A DNA stretch of 64,000 bases, from assembly GCA_949987565.1 (NCBI GenBank), contig OX465104.1:14735789-14799788 (forward strand). Reading direction: 5' to 3'. The notes below the pieces were generated by a model that saw nothing but the letters and a program-made list of their open reading frames with translations, was not told the origin of the DNA and ran no database searches. Below are positions 52,701 through 63,345 of the stretch, in pieces. Made by a program: the position numbers and the translations under genes. This DNA is from Luidia sarsii (Eukaryota; Echinodermata; Asteroidea; Paxillosida; Luidiidae). The stretch's first letter is position 1. Each line of letters starts with the position of its first letter.

Positions 52701-54250
52701 TAATTGTTTTAAAAAAACCTGCAATAGTTTCTTTCACCTGTCAGATCGATGATAACTTTCTCCTCATCTTCCACCACTAGGGCAAGTGACTGAAGAACAA
52801 CGTCTGGGCCTTCACCAGTTGCTGGGGAAAACAAAAAGAAACAAGATTGTTTTAAAGAAATAGGACCTCTACAAACCTCAGCTAAGGCATTATTCACTGG
52901 CTGCACCATGGTCTCAGTTACAACCACAGCCACAGCCAGTCAAAGCTATAACCATGTGCAGTATCTGCAACAGCATCAGCCACAGCCACAGCCCTTGCAA
53001 TTTCCACAGCCACAGTCAAAGCTATAACCACATCATCAACCACAACCACAGCCACAGCCTCAGCCCTTGCAATGTCCACAGCCACAGTCAACACTATAAC
53101 CACAGCATCAACCACAGCCACAGCCACAGCCCTTGCAATGTCCACAGCCACAGTCAACACTATAACCACAGCATCAACCACAGCCACAGCCACAGCCCTT
53201 GCAATGTCCACAGCCACAGTCAACACTATAACCACAGCATCAACCACAGCCACAGCCCTTGCAATTTCCACAGCCACAGTCAACACTATAACCACAGCAT
53301 CAACCACAGCCACAGCCACAGCCTCAGCCCTTGCAATGTCCACAGCCACAGTCAACACTATAACCACAGCATCAACCACAACCACTGCCACAGCCCTTGC
53401 AATGTCCACATCAGCCACAGTCAACACTACAACCACAGCATCAACCACAACCACAGCCACAGCCCTTGCAATTTCCACAGCCACAGTCAACACTATAACC
53501 ACAGCATCAACCACAACCACAGCCACAGCTCTTGCAATTTCCACAGCCACAGTCAACACCAAAGATCTTACAGTGCGCAAAGTGCGCAAGATAGCCTACT
53601 CTTGCAAGATCACACGCATCAGGGTGAAGTACGCACTGGGCGCCATTTTAGTAAGCAAAGTCGCACACATTCTCTCCATTTCGTGGTCATATCACATTGA
53701 AAGTTATCACATTCTGTTCACTCTCTCACTTCATTTTCGGAGCACCGAAAGCAAACGACAGATTCCGTTGCTTACTAAAATGGCGTCCAGTGCGTACTTC
53801 ACCTTTTGCTCGGAGTAATCCATCTTGCGCACTTTGCACGCTATAAGATCTTTGGTCAACACTATAACCATAGCATCAACCACAACCACAACCACAGCCC
53901 TTGAAATTTCCACAGCCACAGTCAACACCAAAGATCTTACAGTGCGCGAAGCGTGCAAGATAGCCTACTCTTGCAAGATCACACGCATCAGGGTGAAATA
54001 TCAACCACAACCACAGCCTCAGCCCTTGCAATTTCCACAGCCACCGTCAAAGTTACGGCTACAGCCCCAACCACAGCCGCTCACCTTCGGCATTGTCTCC
54101 CAGCAGGGACATCTTGTATTTGGCCAGGCTGGGGTCGTCCTTGTCCATCTCCTGGATCTCCTTGAGGGTCTTGGGTGCGGGGGTCTTGTAGGTCAGACTG
54201 TCTGGCATGTCTGCCCCACATGGTGCTGCACTCTCATCTGTTTCAGCCAT
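49509..54250 (-). CDS. ARHGDIA: Rho GDP-dissociation inhibitor (RhoGDI), complete coding region, 5 coding exons
   Basis: Cytosolic regulator that binds prenylated Rho-family GTPases, extracts them from membranes and blocks nucleotide release. Exons 54250-54085, 52821-52738, 52152-52076, 50469-50403, 49708-49509 give 594 bp, 197 aa (human RhoGDI1 204 aa). The N-terminal arm (about 1-55) has KTLKEIQEMDKDDPSLAKYK and LLGD, the switch-binding helix-loop-helix. The rest is the immunoglobulin-like prenyl-binding fold: VIIDLTGDLSQLKDK, IKEGIGYKARLAFLVKDDIV, SGLKYQQ, TYMIGSYPPR, and terminal FLSWEWAFDLKKDWE. All GT-AG junctions agree in phase. A short 5'UTR stretch with an acceptor at 54264 shows that the first exon is non-coding and lies further right. 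The gene symbol is by family; an invertebrate single-copy RhoGDI is ancestral to A/B/G. Confidence 0.95.
49825..49975. repeat. Dispersed repeat family B copy (RhoGDI intron 4)
   Basis: TCTCCTGATGACGGGCAGAG, ACACTACCCAAAACATTGAG, TTACTGGCTCTTTTCAGAGC, then GATGGTGTCACCGCAAACC. Carries the best CTGATGA block of the family. Confidence 0.7.
50403..50469 (-). CDS. ARHGDIA: RhoGDI exon 4
   Basis: 67 bp, phase 0 in, 1 out. Acceptor ACATCAG|GTGA, donor AAAG|GTGAGA. Encodes VKDDIVSGLKYQQTPYYKS and TIK. Confidence 0.93.
50853..51139. mobile_element. MITE with TTAACCAATTCGCGC / GCGCGAAGTGGTTAA ends
   Basis: Inverted ends about 15 bp. Interior contains ATAATCTCTTGACAAAAG, AATTGTGCCAGGTTTTAC. Interior fragments recur at 42295 and 52580; a longer relative is at 54951-55581. 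Confidence 0.75.
51265..51920. mobile_element. Two palindromic CTTACGAT MITEs and a paired Penelope terminus (RhoGDI intron 3)
   Basis: 51265-51411 and 51538-51689: fold-back units with GGTGGATTTCACAAAG-type ends. 51755-51920: GGGCCTGACGTTTTGATCC / GGATCGAAACGTCAGGCCC head-to-head with only ~30 bp between, plus outer arm to GTTTGCAACA. Confidence 0.75.
52076..52152 (-). CDS. ARHGDIA: RhoGDI exon 3
   Basis: 77 bp, phase 1 in, 0 out. Acceptor CTCTAG|GAGA, donor CTG|GTACGT. Encodes GDLSQLKDKVHTIKEGIGYK and ARLAFL. Confidence 0.93.
52235..52350. repeat. Paired Penelope terminus (RhoGDI intron 2)
   Basis: GGGCCTGACGTTTTGATCC, short spacer, GGTCCTGCTAGGATCGAAAC, GTCGGGCCC. Compact palindrome with the outer arm on the right only. 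Confidence 0.75.
52738..52821 (-). CDS. ARHGDIA: RhoGDI exon 2
   Basis: 84 bp, phase 1-1. Acceptor CCCCAG|CAAC, donor ACAG|GTGAAA. Encodes ATGEGPDVVLQSLALVVED and EEKVIIDLT, first strands of the Ig-like fold. Confidence 0.93.
53560..53854. mobile_element. hAT-like MITE (CAAAGATCTTACAG ends), copy 2
   Basis: 295 bp. Ends CAAAGATCTTACAGTGCGC and inverse. Exact 8-bp duplication GTCAACAC at 53552-53559 and 53855-53862; the duplicated octamer is part of the host minisatellite unit. Related to 19358-19694. Confidence 0.9.
53929..53998. mobile_element. Truncated hAT-like MITE, copy 3
   Basis: Same left end and the same GTCAACAC octamer as the copy at 53560, but it stops after about 70 bp (GGGTGAAATA) and returns to array sequence. 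Confidence 0.85.
54085..54250 (-). CDS. ARHGDIA: RhoGDI exon 1 coding part
   Basis: ATG at 54250 (GACAATGGC, A at -3, G at +4). 166 bp, phase 1 out, donor GAAG|GTGAGC. Encodes MAETDESAAPCG, KTLKEIQEMDKDDPSLAKYK, LLGDNAE. Upstream 14 bases reach an acceptor ATGCAG|AAAT at 54265. Confidence 0.93.
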
Positions 54251-54394
54251 TGTCTCTGGTATTTCTGCATAGATACAACCAATGAAACAAGAACCAAATA
54301 ATAACAATGATAACAACGCAGTTTTTATATAGTGCATCACACCAAGGTCTCGATGCTCTTCACAGGAAAGGAAACGAAAGAGTAGGTTTGCAGT

Positions 54395-54610
54395 GACACC
54401 ATTTAAAATTTATCGTTTGTGAGCAAGTGTGGTTCTGAAAAGAACCAAAGGAGCTCAACTCTGTTTGTCCTCAGGAGACTGAGAACACTGTTCGAAACAT
54501 CGGGTTGCTCCGGTTCTTTTCAGAACCACACTTACTCAAAAAAGAGTAATTTTGCATGGTGTCACCGCAAACCTACTCCTTCTGCTATCTTCACCTTGAA
54601 AACCTTCAAA
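54395..54610. repeat. Dispersed repeat family B, long palindromic copy
   Basis: Left AGTAGGTTTGCAGTGACACC and right GGTGTCACCGCAAACCTACT are inverse. Inside: AGCAAGTGTGGTTCTGAAAA / TTTTCAGAACCACACTTACT and CACTGTTCGAAACATC. Confidence 0.75.
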
Positions 54611-54739
54611 TCTCAAAGCAAACAAAGATTAAAAGCAACTGATGTGTTTTGAGTGTTTTAACTTCAAACAATCAATTTTCATTGATTCGTTGGACTTGAA
54701 TTGGAAAAGCTGGATGCTGGATCCACTTTGTGGGATCGC

Positions 54740-54950
54740 TGAGCTGCTGTAGCCAGGTTTTACAATTCGGTTGCTTGTTTGCTTCTGACTGGCGCCCCCA
54801 CCCTGGCAAAGACTAGCTGACTATTAGGGAAGCCCATCATCTATAAGGGCTGGATAGCGCAGATGGGAAAAGTGCTAGTTAGCAAAACCAGAGATATCAG
54901 CTTCAAATCCTGGTCCAGTCTAAATTTCCTTTTAACATTTTTCAATTTAT
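54740..54950 (+). mobile_element. tRNA-derived SINE
   Basis: GACTGGCGCCCCCACCCTGG, CAAAGACTAGCTGACTATTA, GGATAGCGCAGATGGGAAAA, TCAAATCCTGGTCCAGTC. Confidence 0.7.
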
Positions 54951-55581
54951 TTAACCACTTGTGTACAGATGACGTCTATAGCCGCTCTGGGAGTTTCAAA
55001 ATTTGGACGCCGCTATTATCCAAACTGTAGACAAAGACTCTTTTCAGCAATATTTATCATGAGTGACAAACATGAATTGCCAGATTAGCGGTAACAATGG
55101 CGCTTTTGTGGGGCTTCATTGTGAACGATCGAGGGTCTGCGCGCTACTACGGAAGACAGTGTGCTGGCCTGCCCCACAACCAATGCCGTCACCGGACAGA
55201 CTGTGGAATGCACCTGCTGCCCTTTACCACAAATTGCACGCTCTGTTGAGGCTGTCCAGCTAGATCCTTTGTCCGCTGGAGTGAAGGTATGTTTGCGGTC
55301 AAAGGGTAGCAGCACACACAGTTCTCGGAGCCGTGTTGCACAGCGGACGCTCCAATGGACTACACGCAAAAGGCCAATCTTTGAGGGCTGATAATTTAAC
55401 AAAAGTCACGCAGACTTTCTAGTTTCTACTGTGCCACATTTGATTCACTAATACAAATAGTGCACTCTTAGGCCTATTGATTTATTTTGCAGGTTTATTG
55501 TTCTCTGATTGTTAAGTGAGCTTTTGAAATGGCACTGTGCCGGCCATGGGCACTAAAATAATCCCGCCGTCAAGGGGTTAA
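54951..55581. mobile_element. Larger MITE with TTAACCACTTG / CAAGGGGTTAA ends
   Basis: 631 bp. Interior arms near 55120 and 55300 (GCACACACAGTTCTC, AACCAATGCCGTC) show no gene. Related in plan to 50853-51139. Confidence 0.65.
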
Positions 55582-55599
55582 ATTAATTGACAGTTCTGA

Positions 55600-56709
55600 T
55601 ACGGTGTAGGAGACAGTTCCAACGCGATGGTGATGCTGACTGATGCATGAATGAGGGAACAATGTCCACAAGTCTTAGAGCAAAATGCCTGGTGCACTGA
55701 GCAGCAATGTTGAGATGGAACGAAGGGAGCATTGTGGCTGGTACATGTACTTGTTTCATAGAGGTATGCTGATAGTGCTACATGTAATGAGCTGTGGATG
55801 CATACCTACAGTACCTATTAGAGTATGATACGATAAACATTCCCTAATGGCAATAAAGTGTTCCAAAGTCTGGAACAACATAACATTGAATAATATTTGC
55901 TCAGTGTATGCATAATGTACACATCTCAAGAATGCTATAAAAAAAACAGATGTTCAAGCGATTGGACAAACAAACAAACAAACAAACAAATGAACATATG
56001 AACAAAAGAATGGACGAAGAAAACCTACAGCAAATGAAGAAACAATTGATCAAATGAATAAACGAACAAAGAAACACACATTCATCACGGTCTATTTTGT
56101 AACCAATTCCTTTCCAAATGATTCCTCAACCAACACGGTCTGGACCTTCAAATTACCACAAACAAAATTCACAATGCAGGGGGTAAACATTATACATGTT
56201 ATAGGCACCTTTCCCTCACACATTCACAAGTGACAGATAAGGAAGTGAAATGCTTGTTTGCAAAATGATAGATACTTGCTACTGCAGATCATTCACAGAA
56301 AGTGGTGCATGGAAGTTATTTCAGCTATTCCCACAAATCAGACCAAACTTATTAGAGAGGTTTTGCAAGCAAACGGATACGGTCTAGTTGTGGAGGATGG
56401 TTTAGTGCAACGGAAATGTCATCAATTATGATGTCATATGCTACTTACTATCCACTAAACGTGCGGACAACGCAGATATCTTGCTTGCTACATACAGGGT
56501 AGGAACGCGTAGACAAAATTGAATTTCTAGTAAATTGTCCACTTTTTGGTTAACATGGATGGCGTTATCAAGAATATGTTTTTGTGACTTTCATACGAAC
56601 AGATAGGCCTGAATGTTGGGTATCATACATCAAAACATGAGTGCATGTTGGGATTGTGAACAGCGCCACCAATACGCCGGGATTGCAAAACAGCGGAATG
56701 GCCACTGAC

Positions 56710-56740
<31 letters not shown>

Positions 56741-57333
56741 GGTTATTGTTAATGCTACACAATTTTTTTATTCTGCCTTTGACTTTGAGGAAGATCTTGC
56801 TTGGAACATGGAGCTTGGATCAAAACATGAGGCCCTATATGATTTTTCAGATCGGTATATTCCTGGTCACTGGAGTCAGTAAGGGGTTTGCAAGCTGTTT
56901 TTCTAATTTTCTACGATTCTAACATTTGATAAAGCAAATGGAAAGTGAAACAAATGTTCAGCAAATTGGTTTCTTCTAGCATTGCATTGCATTCATAAGT
57001 TGATGACTAATAGTAATCTAGGCAAACTTCGGTTTGCTTCTCACAGTTTCAATTGTTCACTTGCATTTTGTACTATAATGTATTATAAGCAAAGTTTGTA
57101 AATCACAGCTTGAAATCTCAAATTGATCATGCGAGTCATAAACAGTGGAATATTCAAATTAAAACAAGGTCTACTGACTGTGCTCTAAGTAGGAGGTTCG
57201 CGGTTACATTAGGGTCGTTCCCAATACTAAAATACTCGTGATTTGAAGTGAATTTTTGTGTCCACACAGGCCAAAACATCATGTAGCAAAAAATTGCAAA
57301 AATTGTGTCCTTGAGGGTGGTCCATGCAGCTTT
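55600..57333. other. Non-coding stretch right of RhoGDI
   Basis: Mostly unique AT-rich DNA with a (CAAA)n run near 55970. 56440-56705: inverse copy of the repeat at 28410. 56712-56742: (GTT)n. 56765-56890: diverged Penelope terminus. The non-coding first exon of RhoGDI could lie here or further right; I could not place it. Confidence 0.5.
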
Positions 57334-58189
57334 GCAGGGAGCAGCGGCGTAGCTACGGGGGGGCGTGGGGGGGCGTACGCCCCCCCATGAAAGATCGTCG
57401 CCCCCCCCACTCGCCCCCCCCCCCCCCACTGGGATTTGAGTTTTTTCAATGAAAAACAAAAGAAAATCAAAACCACACAATTCTAAAGATAAATTAAGAA
57501 CCCCATTATTACCCCAATTCATTTTTTTTCGGTAGTAAAATAACTTGTAGCTGCTGAGTGCTGATGATCTTGCAGAGGCTTGAGTAGCGCAGCGTATACG
57601 TACATATGTACATGTACGTGTATGCAGCCATGCGGTCGCTGTACACGTACATGTTCAGTGTACACAATGTACAGTACATTGTACATGTGTACATGTACAA
57701 TGTACATGTACATGTACACAGTGTGCAAGGACGTGTTATGTCTTGTTGCAATGCTGCGCGTAGTCTGGTTTCGGCCCCACTGATCCTTTAGTGTCACTAT
57801 GGCTTCACTAGGTGGAAACTAGACCTAGACTTGACAAGGTCTCTAACGTCGGTCATAATGTGCTACACTTTTCAACCTCGCCCATTATCTGGGTGCACGA
57901 TGCAATTAGCTTTCGATCGGTACCGGTTTGAATGCACTTTCAGCGTTTCTAAGTTATAGTTCCATATTTCGGAATGTTGTTTCCGCGTAATTTGATATTA
58001 TTCCTTAGTCATTAATTTTGAAACGGTGGTATGGAAAGAAAGAGGAATATACAGGCTTCAATTTGAGGGTAATTTGTAGTCCGAGTAACTTGGACCTGAC
58101 AATTCACCCTTTTTTTTAATCAAATTTTAAAATTTTGAGGTTCGGGTGACTGTAGGGTCCAAGTCGAACCGAGTCCAAACCCTGCTGGT

Positions 58190-58680
58190 GCGTAGTCTGA
58201 GTACCGTAACTAGACCCTTACAATCGCCCTTTTAAAATTTTTTGAGGGGTCGGGCGATAGGAGGGTCCAAGGAATCCTACTGAAAAACACGGTAAGTAAC
58301 TATGTGTTGGACTCCATGACTACCCCCGACTCAAACCCCGAAATTTTACCCCGAAAACACCCGTGAAACCGTCCCACGTACCCATCTTTGGATTAAGTGA
58401 GAATCACACGAACATTTCTCCTTTTCCCCCAAACGTGAGTAAAACAAACAACCAGTATTGAAATCGGTGATTCTCACGTAATCCAAAGATGGGTGCGTGG
58501 GACGGTTTCACAGGCGTTTTCGGGGTAAAATCTGGGGGTTTTGGTCGGGGGTACCGGTAGTCATGGAGTCGAACACATAGTTACTTACCGAGTTTTCCAG
58601 CAGGATTCCTTGGAGCCTATACTATCGCCCGACCCCTCAAAATTTAAAAAAGGGCGATTGTAAGGGTCCAAGTTACTTGG
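58190..58680. repeat. Large inverted repeat (foldback 1), ~200-bp arms
   Basis: AATCGCCCTTTTAAAATTT... on the left mirrors AAATTTAAAAAAGGGCGATTG on the right. TAGTTACTTACC, CATGGAGTC/GACTCCATG and CCCATCTTTGGAT/ATCCAAAGATGGG also pair in order. Centre near 58430. Confidence 0.9.
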
Positions 58681-58779
58681 ACTAGCTGGTGAGTACAAAC
58701 CGCTAACACATTTCAACCGAAAAACTACCCGACCGAAACCCCGGCCCAGATTTACCGCCGAAAACACCCGTATCCTACG

Positions 58780-59180
58780 AGGTCATTTTTGGTTTCAGTG
58801 AGAATCACAGATTTCAATAATGGTCATTTGTATTGCTCACGTTTGGGGAAAAAAGGGGAAATTTCCCCTCATTTGATCGAGAACATTCTCTCCCGTGCGA
58901 CAAGCACAGTATTACTGTGCACGTTTTATGTAAACCGATGATGTCAAGGTGCTCGCGGACCTGTCAAACCATCACTGATTTGCGTGTATACTTGTACAGT
59001 ATAACCGTTTCAATTTGAAATCCAAGATGGCCATCTAATTTTGGCTCGTCGCACGGGAGAGAATGTTCTCAATCAAATGAGGGGAAATTTCTCCTTTTTC
59101 CCCAAACGTGAGTAATACAAGTGACCATTATTGAAATCTGTGATTCTCACTGAAGCAAAAAAATGGCCACGTAGGACGGA
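58780..59180. repeat. Large inverted repeat (foldback 2), ~130-bp arms, ~135-bp spacer
   Basis: GGGGAAATTTCCCCTCATTT and GAGAACATTCTCTCCCGTGC at left; the inverse GCACGGGAGAGAATGTTCTC and AAATGAGGGGAAATTTCTCC at right. Outer parts of the arms resemble foldback 1 (GTGAGAATCAC, CAAACGTGAGTAA). Confidence 0.9.
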
Positions 59181-60089
59181 TCAGTATGCAATTTTAACTT
59201 CTGAAATCTCCAAAAATATCAGGCAAATCCTTAATTTTTCTTGAATTCTAGGAACATTTCTTTCTTACATAAAATAAATTATTGAAAATTGTCTCAGTCG
59301 TCGGGTGCACTGCGCGTCAATTTTGTCCAAGGTTTCATAACGCGCGGCTTTTGGGTCAAGTTGAATGATTTTCGTCGCGCTATAACGCCTCTCAAACCGC
59401 TCTAAGAGACAAGAATTCTACATTAATTTAATATGTTTTCACAAGCCCGGGTTTTTGAAGTACCTTTACAAGTATAGTCGAGTGATCTTAAGTTTATATC
59501 CGGTAGACAAATATATATTTTTGTATACACGTTCGGCATTGATTTGTTGGACTGGTCGGAGCTTGTACTTCGGTTGACCGCGAAACGCGAAACATCGTTG
59601 GTAACTTGTTATCATAGGGAGCTCTATAAACTATGCCTGCACATGCAATAAACATTACATTATTTGTTAGAAAACGTTAGTGTGTAAAGACTGGTGGAAG
59701 TCTACTAATCATTCCGGACGTACTGAGTGCACACACACTGGACGGTGGTCTCGCAGCGTGCACAAATCACGAGGACGAGTACAATCCCACAAGACGTTTT
59801 TTTATGACGATTTGGTCGACAATATTGCCTTAATTATTTGCATTTTTAACTCATGTGAAAAAAGAAAAACAAAGATGATTAACCATTCATGGTTTTGCAA
59901 AAATCAAAACCGAAAACCGTCTCCAAGGCAAAACTGAAAAACCTTGAAAAACCGAAAAACCGCCCAAACTACAATCCGCCCCCCACGAAATTTGGCAGCC
60001 CCCCCATCGCCCCCCCATGAAAAAAATCCTGGCTACGCCGCTGGCAGGGAGACATAAACAAGCACGGCACTTCCTGTCAATCAGAGTGT

Positions 60090-60345
60090 GAGTGGTGCAT
60101 TGTGGGATTAAAAAAAACGGTGCAATTCAGTGGAGCGTTCCCACATGCACCACATTGCAAATAAATGTGATTATTTGAAAAAGTCCCACTCTTAGTAGAG
60201 TCTGAATCACGATTCAAATCCCAAGTGCTCATAATCACGTTTATTGTGTCCATACACACACAAAAAGTCGAGTTTAAATTGCGATTCAAATCGCGATCCA
60301 AATAATAGCGTTTATTTGGTATATAGTGGAAACGGCCCTAGTGTC
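60090..60345. mobile_element. MITE related to 6245-6660
   Basis: Blocks GATTCAAATCGCGATCC, AATAATAGCGTTTATTTG, GTGGAAACGGCCCTAG and inverse partners. No coding content. Confidence 0.6.
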
Positions 60346-60349
60346 TGCT

Positions 60350-62740
60350 CCATTAATAGAGCTCCTTAGCACCCACCTGAGAAGGAATGCCACAGTTCCC
60401 AATGCCTCGCCCAGCGGGGAGCATGAACCTATACCACAGTGCTATTAAATACAGACAAATGATAAGTACTCGGTAGGGACTAAATGGCAGCGGTATACAT
60501 GTACATGTACACTTCTTACTCCATTTTGGATAGATTTGTTTTACATATTGTAGAGTTGTATTTAATGCAAATGATGTTGCTATTGTCCTTTTGTGTGGTG
60601 GTGGTGGTAGTAATTGAGTAACATTTATTTTTTGGTAATATCATACTGGTCAATAATGATTTTAAAGTTTTTTTAAGGAAACTTATTACTAACTTAGGTC
60701 TGGGGTTAGCTAAGATACTGATAGCGCTGCAATGGAATAGACACCTATTTCAGGGATCCATGAATGGGCTTTTAAGGATTGCTATCAATAACTTGAATTT
60801 GTACAGTGTACATGAATTTTGATTGAATAGTTTTAAGGTAGTGCATGACGAATGGAAACTTTTCCCTCTGCTGACCCAATGCAATTCAATCTCTAATTGG
60901 CACATCTTGTCATTTCAAGAAAAAAAAACGTTTACCTCCCTATGATATCTACATGTACCTACTGCACCTACTGAACTGTACATGTATCTATCTATCTTTA
61001 TGCATGTCAATGAACCCAGCAGTCTCCTGCTGTCTGGCAGAGTACACTTGGTCCAAAACACGTTGAGTTCAATTTCGGCTCTACTCAGAATTAAGCTTAT
61101 TCTCAAAAGAGATGACTTACATGGTGTGACTGGGGTTACCACAAAACTTCCCGCACTAGATGAACCAACTCTAAGGAGATTTGAAGGTTTTCATGGTGCA
61201 AACAGCAGTTAAAGGAGTAGGTTTGCGGTGACACTGACACCATGCAAAATGTATGTGTCACCGTGAACCAACTCTAGCAAACTGGGCTTAACCGGCACAC
61301 GTGTAATCCAAATTTAAAAACTTTCCGAAGAATGCAGTGGGGCATTCTCTTTGTTTCTGACAGCATTGGCATCTATCCAAACTTCAGAAACAACACCGAA
61401 TGTCTCAGAAATTTCTAGAGAGCCTGACATTTTTTTATCCTAGCAGGACCTTGAAGTAGAACCTCGAAGGCAATACTGACAGTGTTTTGGCCTACATGTA
61501 CTTTGGATTTGAAATTAATCCTTCATTTGTGCAATGGGGGAATTCAGTGTGACAGCTCAATATGAAGCAAGCCACATGGGAGTTGAGGAGATTTGGTTCA
61601 AGCAAAGTCACATGGTATACGTGTACAAACCCATGCACATGTACAATACATAAATGACCAGCAGTTGATTTCACCAAACCCATCGTAACTTACGATCAAT
61701 CGCAAGACGATGAGCAATATGCACAGAAACCATATGGTGTATCACAACTAACGACGGGCTATCTACCTGGAGCGTAAGTTGAGTTATGATGCATCATCAA
61801 GGGTTTGTGAAATCCACCCCAGTACACATGTATACAAGTACCTAAGTAAATGTACAGACATGTATGCACGTTATTATATGAATTTGAGCCACTGGGACTG
61901 TGCAACTTGAATACATGCACATGGTGCACTTGACTCGTATACATGAGGAAGTCTTTCTCAAGCAGACATGTACCCCCGGTACATGTATTGTATGCACAAG
62001 CCACCAACAAGTGATCAGGAAATGCTTAGATTATAGTGGCCTACCCCTTCTGTTAATACTTCTTCTGACTACCATTTCTTCTGACAACCAAGTCCATCAC
62101 AAGTTATATTCAGTTCACGTACACCACTCAGTAGCTTGTGCAACAATTTTCCCCTTCATTGCATCTAGTGACATTAGGGTCATTTTCACTGCCAAAATAA
62201 TTACAATTTGATTCGTGATTAAAAAACCTGGGATTTTCGGCTCGCATTTACACATGCCAAAAAATCGCAAGCCGATAAAATAGTGAAGTCAACCATTGAG
62301 AGAAAATTACATGGAGCCAAATACATCAACACAAGTCTGTATGTAAAAACTACTAGCACTAGCAGCTCCTTGCGCAGTCGTCGTAGCAAGCACAAGAGCA
62401 ACAAAGACCAATAACTGTAGTTAACAGTACAAGTATTTTGCTGCATTCAGTGTCACAAGTCACGCAAGTACAATCCAAGTCCATGTCATTTTCTATTGTG
62501 ACTCGATCGAGTCTGAATTACTGTACATGTAGATCCATGAAAAATAAGACTCGAGTCTCACTCAAGTCTAAGTAGGAGTCACGAGCCATACAACTCAGCA
62601 GCACTGACAGGTGACACTGCAGCTAAATTGGTAGCTAACCAGTGTGGCAATGTTATAATTACTGAAGGTTCACAAAGCTAACCAAACAGGATGTGCATAT
62701 TTTCCCCCACAGGCCTTAAAAAAAAATAAAAAAATAACGT
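60350..62740. other. Non-coding DNA with dispersed repeats
   Basis: 61015-61260: family B copy. 61420-61455: Penelope terminal scrap. 61664-61823: CTTACGAT palindromic MITE. Scattered ACATGT. No gene seen. Confidence 0.55.
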
Positions 62741-63135
62741 AACCACTTTCCTCCCGACTCATTATAACCAGCACACCAACCACTCCCATCCCAGCCAAGC
62801 CCTAACCACCGACACAAACCCCCGCGGCCAATTTAGAAACTTACACCGTGGAGAACTCCTCAGCTGGAGTGAAAAACCTCAAGACACTAGCACCACCACT
62901 GTGTAATCGGATCAGCCGAGATCAAGACTGCAGGTTACAGCAGCGGCACCGCCAGTGAAGATTGCACTATTTGGGCTGGACAGCAAAAACCAGCAACCAT
63001 CTGCAACCAAGCATACACCACAATGCCTACATCTGCACTTCCTCTGAACAAAGAACAGCGTTGGCGCCTGGCCAGCACACAAGTAAAAAAACAAAGAGCT
63101 GGACATATCTCAACAGGATGTACATACCAGCCATC

Positions 63136-63250
63136 AGCCAGGCTTGCAGAGCCTCGGCCTTGTGCCTGTACATAATGTGCAGCTGGGTTGGCTGTGGGCC
63201 CAATGCCTGGGACAGACTGGGCAACCTTTGGCCTTTGCTTCCTGTAGTGT
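63136..63250 (-). other. Candidate orphan exon, unknown
   Basis: GC-richer than its surroundings. On the minus strand it is bounded by CACTACAG| and |GTATGT. Two frames are open (QLHIMYRHKAEALQAWLMAG or VAQSVPGIGPTANPAAHYVQ). No family recognised. Could be an exon of a gene to the right, or chance. Confidence 0.2.
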
Positions 63251-63296
63251 ATCAGCACCTAGGCACAGTTAGTAGCGTGCATGTAATGTGTGTACA

Positions 63297-63345
63297 GTAC
63301 ATGTACAGGTGTACACATGTACATGTACATGTACATGTACATGTT
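63297..63345. repeat. (ACATGT)n microsatellite
   Basis: Self-complementary hexamer GTACAT/ATGTAC repeated without break. Similar short runs at 36220, 43570, 57650-57720 and 60500. Confidence 0.9.

Larger units (their letters stand above)
52919..54078. repeat. ~66-bp minisatellite with 6-bp substructure, RhoGDI intron 1
   Basis: CCCTTGCAATGTCCACAG recurs at 53064, 53130, 53196 and 53256 (66, 66, 60 bp). Length steps of 6 bp come from CACAGC hexamers. Interrupted by MITE pieces at 53560-53854 and 53929-53998. Reaches to within ~6 bp of the exon 1 donor. Open frames (AVAVVVDAVVIVLTV type) are artefacts. Confidence 0.95.
57342..60043. mobile_element. 2.7-kb non-autonomous hAT-like transposon with 8-bp target duplication
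   Basis: Left end CAGCGGCGTAGCTACGG, right end (inverse) CAGCGGCGTAGCCAGG, both followed by G-rich runs. Exact duplication GCAGGGAG at 57334-57341 and 60044-60051. CAG-type ends with 8-bp duplications fit hAT. No transposase ORF. The interior has ACATGT repeats (57650-57720) and two large foldbacks (58190-58680, 58780-59180). Confidence 0.85.

Noticed and set aside
52918..53818. Ala/Val-rich and His/Ser/Asn-rich frames of 220-250 residues
   Set aside because: 66-bp intronic minisatellite with hexamer substructure.
56641..56922. Poly-cysteine ORF
   Set aside because: Translation of a (GTT)n microsatellite.
57154..57797. ORFs with HVHMY or TYMYICTY repeats near 57.5 kb
   Set aside because: They read through the G-rich transposon end and ACATGT repeats; no family signal.
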